From an uncultured Clostridia bacterium (GTDB lineage Bacteria; Bacillota; Clostridia; Christensenellales; Aristaeellaceae), in contig CALCTW010000008.1 in NCBI GenBank assembly GCA_937907055.1, positions 1 through 31,839 of the forward strand: a DNA stretch of 31,839 bases, read 5' to 3'. Below the pieces are notes generated by a model, which saw only the letters and a list, made by a program, of their open reading frames with translations, did no database searches and had not been told where the DNA came from. The first letter of the stretch is position 1, and every line of letters starts with the position of its first letter. Positions 7,645 to 16,516 of the stretch are shown here, in pieces. The position numbers and the translations under genes are program-made.

Positions 7645-9465
7645 TCAGGCATGCTCGGTATACATGCTGTACAGTTCGTGATAGATGCCCTTCTTCGCCA
7701 TCAGTTCCTCATGCGTGCCGGTCTCCTCCACGCCCTTATCCGTCAGCACCCAGATCTCATCGGCGTTGCGGATGGTGGTGAGACGGTGCGCGATGGTGAA
7801 GGTGGTGCGGCCCTTCGCCAGCAGCTCAAGCGACTGCTGCACAAGCAGCTCGCTCTCGTTATCGAGCGCGCTGGTGGCTTCGTCCAGAATCAGGATGGGC
7901 GGATTCTTCAGGAATACACGGGCGATGGAAAGACGCTGCTTCTGTCCGCCGGAGAGCTTGACGCCGCGCTCGCCGATGTAGGTCTCATAGCCGTCGGGAA
8001 GACCCAGGATGAATTCATGCGCGCCGGCGCGCTTAGCCGCCAGCTCCACTTCCTCGCGGGTGGCATCGGGCTTGCCGTAGATGATATTATCCATGACCGT
8101 GCCGCTGAAGAGATAAACATCCTGCTGCACCATGCCGATGGAATTGCGCAGCGAATGCTGAGTGACCTTGCGGATATCCGTGCCGTCGATGAGGATGGCG
8201 CCGCGCGTGACATCAAAGAAGCGTGGGATCAGATTGCAGAGCGTGGTCTTGCCCGAACCGCTGGGGCCGACGATGGCGATATTCCGTCCGGCTGCCACCT
8301 TCTGATCCACATCGCCCAGAACCTCGCGGTCCGCGGCGTCATTGTAGTGGAAGCCCACATGATCAAACACCACTTCGCCCTTCACATCTGTCATTTCCAC
8401 AGCGTCGGGCGCGTCGCTGATCTCCTGCGGGGCATCCATGACCTCGCAGAAGCGCTCGATACCCGTCATGCCGCGCTGGAACTGCTCGGTAAACTCCACG
8501 ATGCGGCGGATGGAATTGATGAGCGTGCCGATATACAGCAGATAGGCCACATAGGTGCCCACATCGATCCAGCCCTTGGCGAGGAAAACGGCGCCGGCCA
8601 CTACGACCACGATATTCATCAGCGCGTCAAACACGCGGGTGACCGTGTTGAAGCCCGCCATGTAGTGATACTGCTTCTTTTTGAGGCTGAGGAACAGGAA
8701 ATTGCCCTTGCGGAACTTTTCCTTTTCGATCTCCTCATTGGCGAAGGACTTGACCACCCGGATGCCGAGCAGACTGTCCTCCACCTGTGAATTGATCTCA
8801 CCCACCTGATGACGGCATTCCTGCATGGAGCCGCGCAGGCGCCTGCCGAAGTAACGGGTGCCCAGCCCCATAAAGGGCAGGAACACAAACACCAGCAGCG
8901 TGAGCCATACATTCATGGAGGAAAGAATGATGAAGGCAGCCACGATCTTGATGCCCGCGATGAGGAATTCCTCCGGGCAGTGATGCGCGAACTCGGTCAC
9001 CTCGAAAAGGTCGCTGGTGATGCGGGCCATGAGCTGACCGATCTTGGTGTTATTATAATAGGAAAAAGACAATTGCTGCAGATGGCCGAACAGATCGTTT
9101 CGCATATCGGTCTCGATGCGGCTGCCCATGATATGGCCCCAGGACTGCATGTAGTAGTTGGCGGACGCGTCGATCACACGCAGCACGATATACAGCAAGG
9201 CCAGACGGACGAGCCACGGCAGCCAGTCCATGCCGAGCCCGGCAGTATACGCCACGATGCCGCCCTCCGAGGTGGCCGCGTTGGTGACCGCCTTGATGAT
9301 GAGCGGCGAAACGACCTCACAAAGGCAGGTAAAGGACGCGCAGAACAGATCAAACACGAGCGCGCCGCGGTAACGGCGAAAATACGGCAGGAAACGGCGG
9401 AACAATTCCCTCAGTTTCATTTTATGCGCCGTACCCTTGACAGCCTGTCCCTTTGATTGTGCCAT
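7645..9465 (-). CDS. ABC-type multidrug/lipid exporter, fused permease and ATPase
   Basis: This 606-residue half-transporter has an N-terminal six-helix exporter domain (about residues 30-330) and a C-terminal nucleotide-binding domain. The ATPase shows Walker A GPSGSGKTT, the Q-loop in MVQQDVYLFSGTV, signature LSGGQKQR, Walker B ILILDEATSALD and the H-loop AHRLTTI. It belongs to the MsbA/BmrA-type group, which works as a dimer in the cytoplasmic membrane; the substrate cannot be read from sequence. The ATG at 9465 has an AAGGAGGAG ribosome binding site. It sits in the minus-strand unit between the radical SAM gene (49-base gap) and pth (15-base gap). Confidence 0.95.
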   Translation of the reverse strand: MAQSKGQAVKGTAHKMKLRELFRRFLPYFRRYRGALVFDLFCASFTCLCEVVSPLIIKAVTNAATSEGGIVAYTAGLGMDWLPWLVRLALLYIVLRVIDASANYYMQSWGHIMGSRIETDMRNDLFGHLQQLSFSYYNNTKIGQLMARITSDLFEVTEFAHHCPEEFLIAGIKIVAAFIILSSMNVWLTLLVFVFLPFMGLGTRYFGRRLRGSMQECRHQVGEINSQVEDSLLGIRVVKSFANEEIEKEKFRKGNFLFLSLKKKQYHYMAGFNTVTRVFDALMNIVVVVAGAVFLAKGWIDVGTYVAYLLYIGTLINSIRRIVEFTEQFQRGMTGIERFCEVMDAPQEISDAPDAVEMTDVKGEVVFDHVGFHYNDAADREVLGDVDQKVAAGRNIAIVGPSGSGKTTLCNLIPRFFDVTRGAILIDGTDIRKVTQHSLRNSIGMVQQDVYLFSGTVMDNIIYGKPDATREEVELAAKRAGAHEFILGLPDGYETYIGERGVKLSGGQKQRLSIARVFLKNPPILILDEATSALDNESELLVQQSLELLAKGRTTFTIAHRLTTIRNADEIWVLTDKGVEETGTHEELMAKKGIYHELYSMYTEHA

Positions 9466-9514
9466 CAGATCTCCTCCTTGTTATTTAACTGAAAATTTCC
9501 CGTTCGCGGGATCG

Positions 9515-10384
9515 TTATAAAACACCGGTCAGATCAAACGGCGGCGTATAGCTTTTTTCCGCCGCTTCTTTTTCCTGCGTGAAGCCCGTGAGCCCCAGGG
9601 CCTCGAACCGCTCCAGCACGCGCTCATACTCCCGGTCATTCACGCGCCGGTCCAGCGGAGACGGCAGCGAAACACCCTCCGGCGGCGTATACTGCCGCAT
9701 CAGGGAGACCGGGATCCGCGGGCAGTTGGCGGCGATCCACTCCAGCACACGGAGCGAATCCATGGTGCAGCCGGGCAGCACCAGATGACGGATGAGGGTG
9801 CCCTTCTTCATGAGACCGTCGTCATCATAGACCGGCGCGCCGGTCTGACGGATCATCTCAAGAATAGCTCCCGAGGCATTCTCGAAATAATCGGGCGCGC
9901 CGCAGCAGAGCTGCGCGATCCTGGGCGAAAAATGCTTGAGATCCGGCAGATAGATATCAATGATACCATCCAGCGCCTTTAAGGTCTCCTCCCGCTCATA
10001 GCCGGAGGTGTTCCACAGAAGCGGAACAGCCGGGCGGTAGATCTTCAAAGCCTTCAGGACCTGCGGCACGAAATGCGTGCCGGTGACAAAATTGATGTTA
10101 TGCACCCCGGCCGCCTCCAGACGGCGCAGGATCTATGCCAGGGCTTCCGGCGAGACCTGCTTGCCGGCGCGTCCCCGGCTGATCTCCTGATTCTGGCAGA
10201 AGATGCACTTGAGCGTACAGCCGGCGAAAAAAACAGCGCCGCTGCCGCGGGTGCCGCTGATACACGGCTCCTCCCACAGATGCGGCGCCGCCCGGGCCAC
10301 CAGCATCTCATCCGTACAGGCACAAAAACCTTCGGCGGTTTTCCTGTCCGCCCCGCACCGGCGGGGACAAAGATCGCATTTCAT
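9515..10384 (-). CDS. Radical SAM protein, PflA-like (COG1313 type), interrupted by one in-frame TAG
   Basis: Read through TAG at 10133-10135 this is a 289-residue radical SAM enzyme. The start ATG at 10384 has GGAGG nine bases upstream. An N-terminal cysteine cluster (CDLCPRRCGADR, then EGFCAC) precedes the SAM-cluster motif CTLKCIFCQN; the barrel continues with HNINFVTGTHF, LWNTSGYE, DIYLPDLKHF and a C-terminal LVLPGCTMDSLRVLEW. This layout fits the putative pyruvate-formate-lyase-activating-like COG1313 family, whose substrate is generally unknown. The 39 bases between the CxxxCxxC block and HNINF are continuous in frame except for TAG, which replaces a residue that is usually Glu or Gln in LA-x-I. 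If UAG is a stop, the product would be an 83-residue stub lacking the barrel. Confidence 0.88.
10133..10135 (-). other. In-frame TAG codon inside the radical SAM gene
   Basis: The minus-strand reading is GAA GCC CTG GCA TAG ATC CTG CGC CGT CTG, that is EALA-TAG-ILRRLE, leading directly into the conserved HNINFVTGTHF. It is the second such codon in the same minus-strand gene block, and again the sequence on both sides is intact and in the same frame. Confidence 0.9.
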
Positions 10385-10430
10385 TGTTGGCAGCCTCCGG
10401 GGCGATCCCCTGTCATGCTTGCAAAAAAAC

Positions 10431-11327
10431 TTACTGCGCGGTGAATACGAATTCCGCGCACGCGGGCGCGATATTGGCTTCCTCATCGGCAACGATCGTC
10501 ACCACGGAAGCGCTCTTGAGCCGGTAGCCCGGCAGGAGAGACAGATCCGCCCTGACAGCGGCGAAGCTGCCGGTGCGGACGATCACGGAAGAGGCATACA
10601 GAACTTCCTTTTCGCCGTGATCAAAGGTGACGTAGCGTACGGGCACCTCGATCTCCTCCGGGATGTGTGGCGAATGATACAGGAAGGTGACGACCGCGGG
10701 ATAGGCCTTCCCCTGTGTGTACAGCACCTGCACACGATCCTCTCCGGTGCGCGTGAAGCCTTCCGGAACAAGACTGTCATCCGGCGTGATGATCTGCGTG
10801 CGGGTGATCTGCATTTCCGTTTCCCAAAAGGCGACCCCGAACTGATCCTGATAACGGACGCGCACGGCAGCCGGGGCAAAAACGGTCTGCGCGGCCTGGG
10901 GCGCGGGCGTAGGCGTTGCTTCTTCCTTACGCGCGGGATCGCCTTCATACAGCAGCCACTGCGTGGCGCTTCCGGCGATGCCGTCGGCGATCAGCCCGTT
11001 GGCCTTCTGAAAATCGATCACGGCATTGCGTGTCATCGTTCCGAAGGAGCCGTCCGCCCTGCCGGTCAGATATCCCAGATCGATCAGCGCCTGCTGAAGC
11101 GCCTTGACCTTATCCCCGCGGCTGCCCTCGGAAAGCGAAGCGTAATAGGTGGGCACTTTGGTGGGGGCGGGCGTCGGCGCGGGGGTGGCAGTGGGGACCG
11201 GGGTCACAACAGCGGTGGCCTGCGCGACGGGCGTCGGCTGACTGACCGGCATGCTGATGACCTCCGTCGCTGCACCCTGCGCGGACAGCAGCGCCATATA
11301 GACGATCAGAACCCTGATAAGATCCAT
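10431..11327 (-). CDS. Secreted peptidoglycan-binding protein
   Basis: This 298-residue exported protein has a signal peptide (to about residue 20), a Thr/Pro/Ala/Val-rich linker made of TP-type repeats (about 30-60), a PG_binding_1 domain (LSEGSRGDKVKALQQALIDLGYL through GIAGSATQWLLYEG, about 64-128), a second TP-rich linker, and a C-terminal beta-rich region of about 140 residues containing two similar segments. No catalytic domain is recognisable, so it probably anchors to the wall through the PG_binding_1 domain. The start ATG has AGGAG eight bases upstream, placed directly behind the ATP-grasp stop codon, so translation of the two is probably coupled. Confidence 0.85.
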   Translation of the reverse strand: MDLIRVLIVYMALLSAQGAATEVISMPVSQPTPVAQATAVVTPVPTATPAPTPAPTKVPTYYASLSEGSRGDKVKALQQALIDLGYLTGRADGSFGTMTRNAVIDFQKANGLIADGIAGSATQWLLYEGDPARKEEATPTPAPQAAQTVFAPAAVRVRYQDQFGVAFWETEMQITRTQIITPDDSLVPEGFTRTGEDRVQVLYTQGKAYPAVVTFLYHSPHIPEEIEVPVRYVTFDHGEKEVLYASSVIVRTGSFAAVRADLSLLPGYRLKSASVVTIVADEEANIAPACAEFVFTAQ

Positions 11328-11342
11328 GCTTGATACTCCTGA

Positions 11343-12350
11343 TCAAAGATCGATAAACTTCTCAAACTCGGGCAGGATGCCGATGCCATCCGGATAATGC
11401 GCGGCAAACTGCGGGATGGCGTGGCTGGGGAAGGAATTGCCCTCAATGAAAACAGGACCCTTCTCCGTGATCGCCACATCCCAGGCGATGAAACGCATCT
11501 GCGGCACCTTCTGCATGGCCTTGAGGCACATGGCCTTCGCCTCTTCCCAGTAGGGGATGGTAAAGCCGATGATGGGTGTGCCGGTCATGGGATGATGATC
11601 GTACACATGGCCCGCCTTATCCGCGGCCACGGTGAGCAGACTGCCGGTCTCAAGATCGACACGCGCGGCCATGCCGCCGCAATCGACATTATCCATCACA
11701 TTGCCGTTTCCGATCCGCAGGAAGGCGTAGACGATCCCCTGCTGCTTATCCCCGAGCAGGGTGGCGATGCGGATGGTATTGACGGAGGTGGGGCACATGC
11801 CGGCCATGACCGGATGCTGCACGACCAGTTCCTCCAGAATGCCATCGCCCATTTGGGCCAGCTTTTCGCGGAAGGACTTGAGATCCGCCCAGTCCGCCTT
11901 CGTGAACTTCTGAATGCCCTGACCGGAGGAGCCCTCCAGCGGTTTGTAGAGCATGGACTCCTTGCCGTTTAAGAAGTTTTCCAATTGTTCCATGGTCATG
12001 GCGGCATCGGCGCGCACCCAGTCGCGGTTCACCTGCTCGGCAAACAGGGTATCGAACTGCGTCTTGTCATCGAAGAAATGCCAGTAGGCCTTGTCATTCA
12101 TGCGGCGCACGATGTCATTGGACTTGCCGCGAGTGATGACGGTCCTCCGCTGTTTGCCGTTCAGGCGGTACATTTCGGCGATCTTATAGTCGATATAGCC
12201 GGCATTGTAGCGCAGCGCGCAGCAGGCGATATCCAGCCTGAGACGCAGCTTGCTGTAGCCGGTCTTCTCGTGCAGATAATCCAGCGTTTCCTTCATGCGG
12301 GAGGTATCGATCTTACGGATGCGCCTGAGCACATATCCGATCCTGGACAT
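11343..12350 (-). CDS. ATP-grasp protein of the sugar-transfer-associated type
   Basis: This 335-residue cytoplasmic protein has an N-terminal helical part and an ATP-grasp fold. Visible features are the lysine strand SMLYKPLEGSSGQGIQKF (ATP-binding Lys and a Gly/Ser-rich loop), EELVVQHP, and the metal-binding end FIAWDVAITEKGPVFIEGN. It resembles the Pfam group named ATPgrasp_ST, frequently found near polysaccharide genes. The reaction, presumably ligation of a carboxylate and an amine, is unknown. GAGG lies nine bases upstream of the start. The next gene, on the same strand 15 bases away, encodes a wall-binding protein, which hints at an envelope role but does not prove it. Confidence 0.85.
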   Translation of the reverse strand: MSRIGYVLRRIRKIDTSRMKETLDYLHEKTGYSKLRLRLDIACCALRYNAGYIDYKIAEMYRLNGKQRRTVITRGKSNDIVRRMNDKAYWHFFDDKTQFDTLFAEQVNRDWVRADAAMTMEQLENFLNGKESMLYKPLEGSSGQGIQKFTKADWADLKSFREKLAQMGDGILEELVVQHPVMAGMCPTSVNTIRIATLLGDKQQGIVYAFLRIGNGNVMDNVDCGGMAARVDLETGSLLTVAADKAGHVYDHHPMTGTPIIGFTIPYWEEAKAMCLKAMQKVPQMRFIAWDVAITEKGPVFIEGNSFPSHAIPQFAAHYPDGIGILPEFEKFIDL

Positions 12351-12499
12351 AATGCATAACCTCTTTTCGGTCAGTTATCTTTTGATCACAAAACAAATGA
12401 AATGACAGTGAAGGCACGATCGGTATCCCGTCCACACATATAATACGAACGCCGGGAGTACCTATTATAATCCTTCATCTTTGAGCCCCCGTCTCCAAA

Positions 12500-12667
12500 A
12501 GCGCGAGCCGAAGGCTGAGGCGCGAAGAAGAACGGGATGGATTTCGTGCTTCCGGCAAAGCCGTACGGAGGGAGGCGTAGCAGCGTATCCGTTGACCGGA
12601 GTGAGGCACAGCCGGAACGCGTAAATCCGCCCGTTATGCCCGCACCGAAGCCTGAGGCGAGCGCAAA
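12500..12667. repeat. GC-rich repeat element with long-range pairing downstream of ychF
   Basis: The 320-base gap between ychF and the ATP-grasp gene contains a dense element with four related copies of a CCGnAGnnnGAGGC-type motif (near 12507, 12562, 12594 and 12645). ACGGGATGGATTT (12532-12544) can pair with AAATCCGCCCGT (12623-12634), enclosing further short hairpins. It begins only four bases beyond the ychF stop and has no coding character. The rest of the gap (12351-12499) is AT-richer, and no convincing promoter stands out in it. Confidence 0.6.
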
Positions 12668-12670
12668 AAA

Positions 12671-13768
12671 TTACACATTGAAGCGGAACAGCGTCACATC
12701 GCCGTCCTGCATCACATATTCCTTGCCTTCGGAACGGATGAGACCCTTTTCACGGCAGGCCGCCATGGAGCCCAGTTCCTTCAAAGTGGCGAAGGGCACG
12801 ATCTCAGCGCGGATAAAGCCGCGTTCAAAGTCGGTATGGATCTTGCCGGCAGCCTGAGGCGCCTTGGTGCCGCGAGTAATGGTCCAGGCGCGGCACTCAT
12901 CCTCGCCGCAGGTGAGGAAGGAGATGAGACCCAGCAGTTCATAGCAGGCGGAGACCAGACGATCCAGTCCGCTCTTGCCGATGCCCATATCCTGCAGGAA
13001 CTCCTGCTTTTCTTCTTCATCCATCTGCGCGATCTCTTCTTCGATCTGCGCGCTGATGACCAGCACCTGCGCCTGCTCCGCCTTCGCCGCTTCACGAACG
13101 GAGACCACGAAGGGATTCTCGTCATCGCTCATGGCGATGTCATCCTCGGCGATATTGGCGGCATAGATGACGGGCTTGGTGGTCAGAAGGAAGTATTCCT
13201 TGATGATCTCCTTTTCGTCATCGGTGCAATCAAAGGTGCGGGCGGGCTTGCCGCTCTCCAGATGATCGTACAGGCGATGCGCCAGCGCGGCTTCCTCGGC
13301 GTATTTCTTTTCGCCGGTCTTGACCAGCTTGGCAGCCTTGTCCTCGCGCTTCTTCACCGTTTCCATATCGGCGAAGATCAGTTCCAGATTGATGGTCTCC
13401 ATATCACGGACGGGATCAACGGAACCATCCACATGGATGATGTTCTCATCCTCGAAGCAGCGCACGACATGCACGATGGCATCGCATTCGCGGATATGGG
13501 AAAGGAACTTGTTGCCCAGACCCTCGCCGCGGCTGGCACCCTTGACCAGACCGGCGATATCCACAAATTCGATCATCGCGGGCGTGACCTTCTTGGGATG
13601 ATACATCTGATCCAGATCATGCAGACGATCATCCGGCACCGCGACCACGCCCGTATTGGGCTCAATGGTGCAGAAGGGATAGTTTGCCGCCTGCGCGCCG
13701 GCATTGGTAATGGCATTGAAAAGCGTGCTCTTGCCTACATTGGGCAGACCTACGACACCCAGTTTCAT
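12671..13768 (-). CDS. ychF: Redox-regulated ATPase / GTPase YchF
   Basis: This 365-residue protein is the full OBG-family YchF (Ola1-like), which binds ribosomes and hydrolyses ATP. The P-loop GLPNVGKST lies at residues 7-15, followed by the switch II region DIAGLVKGASRGEGLGNKFL. The YchF-specific C-terminal TGS domain runs from about residue 280 to the terminal DGDVTLFRFNV. It has its own promoter (13839-13867) and is the first gene of the minus-strand block leading to mfd. The 320-base repeat-containing gap behind it could separate it from the remaining genes. Confidence 0.98.
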   Translation of the reverse strand: MKLGVVGLPNVGKSTLFNAITNAGAQAANYPFCTIEPNTGVVAVPDDRLHDLDQMYHPKKVTPAMIEFVDIAGLVKGASRGEGLGNKFLSHIRECDAIVHVVRCFEDENIIHVDGSVDPVRDMETINLELIFADMETVKKREDKAAKLVKTGEKKYAEEAALAHRLYDHLESGKPARTFDCTDDEKEIIKEYFLLTTKPVIYAANIAEDDIAMSDDENPFVVSVREAAKAEQAQVLVISAQIEEEIAQMDEEEKQEFLQDMGIGKSGLDRLVSACYELLGLISFLTCGEDECRAWTITRGTKAPQAAGKIHTDFERGFIRAEIVPFATLKELGSMAACREKGLIRSEGKEYVMQDGDVTLFRFNV

Positions 13769-13838
13769 AATGTATGACCTCTCTTTGATCGATAATAAAG
13801 CTTCTTCGGGGCAAATTTGGTCAATTTACCACATATAT

Positions 13839-13867
13839 ATTATACTGTATCTGCCCCCGATTTGCAA
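13839..13867 (-). promoter_or_regulatory. ychF promoter
   Basis: Minus strand: TTGCAA (13867-13862), 17-base spacer, TATAAT (13844-13839). The leader to the ychF ATG is about 65 bases. Confidence 0.85.
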
Positions 13868-13928
13868 GAAACGCGGCGGAGATTTACAGGACTTCCGTGC
13901 CCGGAAAGCACGGTTTCGTACGCGCTGC

Positions 13929-13958
13929 TTGCGCAGGGCGAAGCCAATCTGCTACAAT
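13929..13958 (+). promoter_or_regulatory. Promoter of the P-loop kinase gene
   Basis: TTGCGC (13929-13934), an 18-base spacer and TACAAT (13953-13958), 33 bases upstream of the start codon. Confidence 0.7.
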
Positions 13959-13991
13959 AGGAAAAACGAAGGGAAAACCGGGAGGAAGGCC

Positions 13992-14723
13992 ATGAGCGAT
14001 GCCATTATCTATGAAGCGGAAGTGACCGGTATGCCGGTCCGCGCGGTCTATTCGAAAAAAAGCGTCGAAAAGGTGTTTCTGCCGCTGATCGAAGATCTGC
14101 GCGTGCTGAGAAGGAAAAAAGGAAGACGGATCCTGGTCTTTCTGGCCGCGCCTCCGGCTGCCGGAAAAAGCACGTTATCCGGGTTTCTGGCCACCCTCTG
14201 CCCTGAAATGACGGTGCTGGCCATGGACGGATATCATCATTATCAGTCATGGCTGCTGGAACATACCACGATAAGAAACGGAAAAACGGTGCCGATGGTC
14301 TCGGTGAAGGGCGCGCCGGAGACTTTCGACCTTGAAAAACTGCGAAAAGACCTTGCGCGCGCCGCGGCGGGCGAGATCATCGGATGGCCCATCTATGACC
14401 GCGCGGGGCACGACCCTGTGGAGAACGCGGTCACGGCCGAAGGCGAGATCCTGCTGCTGGAGGGCAACTATCTGCTGCTGGACGAGGCGGGCTGGCGCGA
14501 TCTGAAGCAGTACGCGGATTATACGATCATGATCCGCGCGGAAGAGAGCATGCTGCGTCCGCGGCTGATCGAGCGGAAGCTGAACCTGGGCAGAACACAG
14601 GCGGAGGCGGAAAAATTCGCCGATGAGAGCGATCTGCCAAACGCGCGGCTGATCCTGCGCAGCAGCAGCCCGGCCGACCTGACCCTCCGGCTGACGGAGA
14701 CAGGAGAATACCGGCCTGAATAA
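13992..14723 (+). CDS. Uridine kinase/phosphoribulokinase-type nucleoside or sugar kinase
   Basis: This 243-residue P-loop kinase starts at the ATG at 13992, which has GGAGG (13981-13985) upstream; longer reading to 13704 would run through the promoter. Walker A is AAPPAAGKSTLS (about residues 53-64), followed by the acceptor region AMDGYHHYQSWL, the ETFD motif typical of this PRK/Udk subgroup, YDRAGHDPVENAV and a Walker B-like strand ILLLEGNYLLLD. The lid DYTIMIRAEESMLRPRLIERKL closes the fold. It resembles proteins annotated as nucleoside/nucleotide kinase family or FrcK/YggC-like kinases; the substrate is undetermined. It is probably monocistronic with a terminator directly behind. Confidence 0.88.
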   Translation: MSDAIIYEAEVTGMPVRAVYSKKSVEKVFLPLIEDLRVLRRKKGRRILVFLAAPPAAGKSTLSGFLATLCPEMTVLAMDGYHHYQSWLLEHTTIRNGKTVPMVSVKGAPETFDLEKLRKDLARAAAGEIIGWPIYDRAGHDPVENAVTAEGEILLLEGNYLLLDEAGWRDLKQYADYTIMIRAEESMLRPRLIERKLNLGRTQAEAEKFADESDLPNARLILRSSSPADLTLRLTETGEYRPE

Positions 14724-14740
14724 CGATATCTTCATATAAT

Positions 14741-14780
14741 AAACAGCTGTACCGGCATATGATGCGATACAGCTGTTTTT
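14741..14780 (+). terminator. Terminator behind the kinase gene, copy 1 of a repeated hairpin
   Basis: AAACAGCTGTA pairs with TACAGCTGTTT around a 16-base loop containing CCGGCATATGAT, followed by T residues. The same hairpin recurs at 16517-16556. Confidence 0.85.
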
Positions 14781-14968
14781 ATGGGATGAGAAGGGACTTG
14801 CGCGGGGAATGACCGGACGGATGAACAAAGGCGCGTGCAGGAATCGACAAAGATAAGGCGAATAGGAATCATTGGATAATTGGATCGAATATGGACCGGT
14901 CTTTCAGAATATGATGGACCGCGATCAGATCATCATAAAGCACGATACGCAAGGAGGCGTTTTTCCCG

Positions 14969-16462
14969 ATGAGCAAACGCAAGATGAACACTGTTGCCAT
15001 GGCGGCCTGTCTGTTGTGCGACGAGGCGAAGTGCGGAGCTGCCTGCCCGCATTTTGATCCGTCCAGGGCGCTGCGCAGTCTCTGGTTTGACAACGAGAAA
15101 GGCGCGCGCGCGGCCATTCCGGACTCAATTCCCTGCGCTGAATGCAACGCTCCATGCGCGGAAGCCTGTCCGCAGCGCGGAAAGATCGACATCCGGGAAC
15201 TGATGCTTCAGATGAGCAAAGAGATCCCGGTCCAAAGGGGGCTCGATCCCGCGAGGCTTCAGACGGATTTCCTTGGCTTTAAATTGCAGAATCCTTTTCT
15301 GCTTTCTTCTTCCGTGGTCGGATCCAGCTATGATATGTGCCGCCGCGCCTTTCAGGCCGGATGGGCCGGTGTTGCCTATAAGACGATCTGCATGTTCAGC
15401 ATCCACGAGACATCGCCGCGCTATGCCGCGATCAAGGATCCGAGCGGCACGGTCATCGGATTTAAAAATGTGGAACAGTTATCGGATCTGCCGCTTGAAG
15501 AGAATCTTTCCACATTCCGTCGGCTGAAGGCGGAATTTCCTGAGAAATATCTGCTTGTTTCCATCATGGGACGGGATGAGGAAGAATGGGAAGCGCTGGC
15601 GCGGATGGCGGATGAAAACGGCGCGGACGCGATAGAACTGAACTTTTCCTGTCCGAATATGAAGGACGACGGCCTGGGGAGCGATGTCGGTCAGGACAAT
15701 CTGCTCATCAGCCGGTTTACAGCGGCTGCCCGGCGGGGCACGAAAAAGCCGATCATTGCCAAACTGACCCCCAATGTGCAGGAAATGTCCTCTGCAGCGC
15801 TGGCCGCGAAGAGGGGCGGCGCGGACGGACTCGCGGCCATCAATACATTGAAAAGCTACATCACACTTGACGGTGAGACCTACGCGAAGGACGCGGAGAA
15901 TGCCGCGTACCACCTGACAGCGGTAGGCGGATATTCCGGCGCGTCCGTGAAGCCGATCGCCCTGCGCTTTATCGCGGAGCTGAAAACGAACCCCATGCTT
16001 CACGATATGCCGCTTTCGGGGATGGGCGGTGTGGAAACCTGGCGTGACGCCGCGCAGTTCATGATCATGGGCGCTTCCTCTGTTCAGGTAACAACCGCTG
16101 TCATGCTTTATGGGTACCGGATCATTGACGACCTGTGCGACGGGCTTTTGCGCCTTCTGGATGAATATGAACTGGCATCGGTTGATGAACTCATCGGTAT
16201 CGGTCTCCGGAACGTCGTTCCCCTGCATGATGTGGAACGGGACGCGGTGATCTATCCGCGTTTCGACCTTTCCCGCTGCGCGGGCTGCAGACGATGCTAT
16301 CGCTCCTGCATGGACGGCGGACATCAGGCGATCTCCTTTATGAACGGGCATCCGCGCCTTGATGCCGCGCGATGCGTGGGCTGCCATCTTTGTGTGATTG
16401 TATGTCCGAAGGATGCCATTTCTTCTTCCGGGATCTCTGTGCAGCGTGTTCGGAAATCCTGA
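14969..16462 (+). CDS. PreA-like dihydropyrimidine/dihydroorotate dehydrogenase with 4Fe-4S domains
   Basis: This 497-residue flavoprotein joins three parts. The N-terminus (about 1-85) carries cysteine clusters CLLCDEAKCGAACPHFDPSR and CAECNAPCAEACPQ, like the Fe-S domain of GltD/PreT. The middle (about 100-400) is a DHOD-type FMN barrel with ELNFSCPNMKDDG, KPIIAKLTPN, GYSGASVKPIALRF and LSGMGGVETWRDAAQFMIMGA. The C-terminus has a 2[4Fe-4S] ferredoxin module CAGCRRCYRSC and CVGCHLCVIVCP. This matches PreA, the catalytic subunit of NAD-dependent dihydropyrimidine dehydrogenase, but with an extra N-terminal Fe-S domain. No PreT partner is adjacent. GGAGG lies eleven bases before the ATG, slightly far. 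Substrate (uracil/thymine versus another pyrimidine) is inferred from family only. Confidence 0.88.
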   Translation: MSKRKMNTVAMAACLLCDEAKCGAACPHFDPSRALRSLWFDNEKGARAAIPDSIPCAECNAPCAEACPQRGKIDIRELMLQMSKEIPVQRGLDPARLQTDFLGFKLQNPFLLSSSVVGSSYDMCRRAFQAGWAGVAYKTICMFSIHETSPRYAAIKDPSGTVIGFKNVEQLSDLPLEENLSTFRRLKAEFPEKYLLVSIMGRDEEEWEALARMADENGADAIELNFSCPNMKDDGLGSDVGQDNLLISRFTAAARRGTKKPIIAKLTPNVQEMSSAALAAKRGGADGLAAINTLKSYITLDGETYAKDAENAAYHLTAVGGYSGASVKPIALRFIAELKTNPMLHDMPLSGMGGVETWRDAAQFMIMGASSVQVTTAVMLYGYRIIDDLCDGLLRLLDEYELASVDELIGIGLRNVVPLHDVERDAVIYPRFDLSRCAGCRRCYRSCMDGGHQAISFMNGHPRLDAARCVGCHLCVIVCPKDAISSSGISVQRVRKS

Positions 16463-16516
16463 TGCCGCCGCTGACCGCAACGGTAAACAGGACCCCAACG
16501 AAAATGAAGTAAATAG

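Noticed and set aside
13704..13991. N-terminal extension of the P-loop kinase
   Set aside because: The open frame runs back into the ychF start and through the promoter at 13929-13958; the ATG at 13992 with GGAGG is the credible start.
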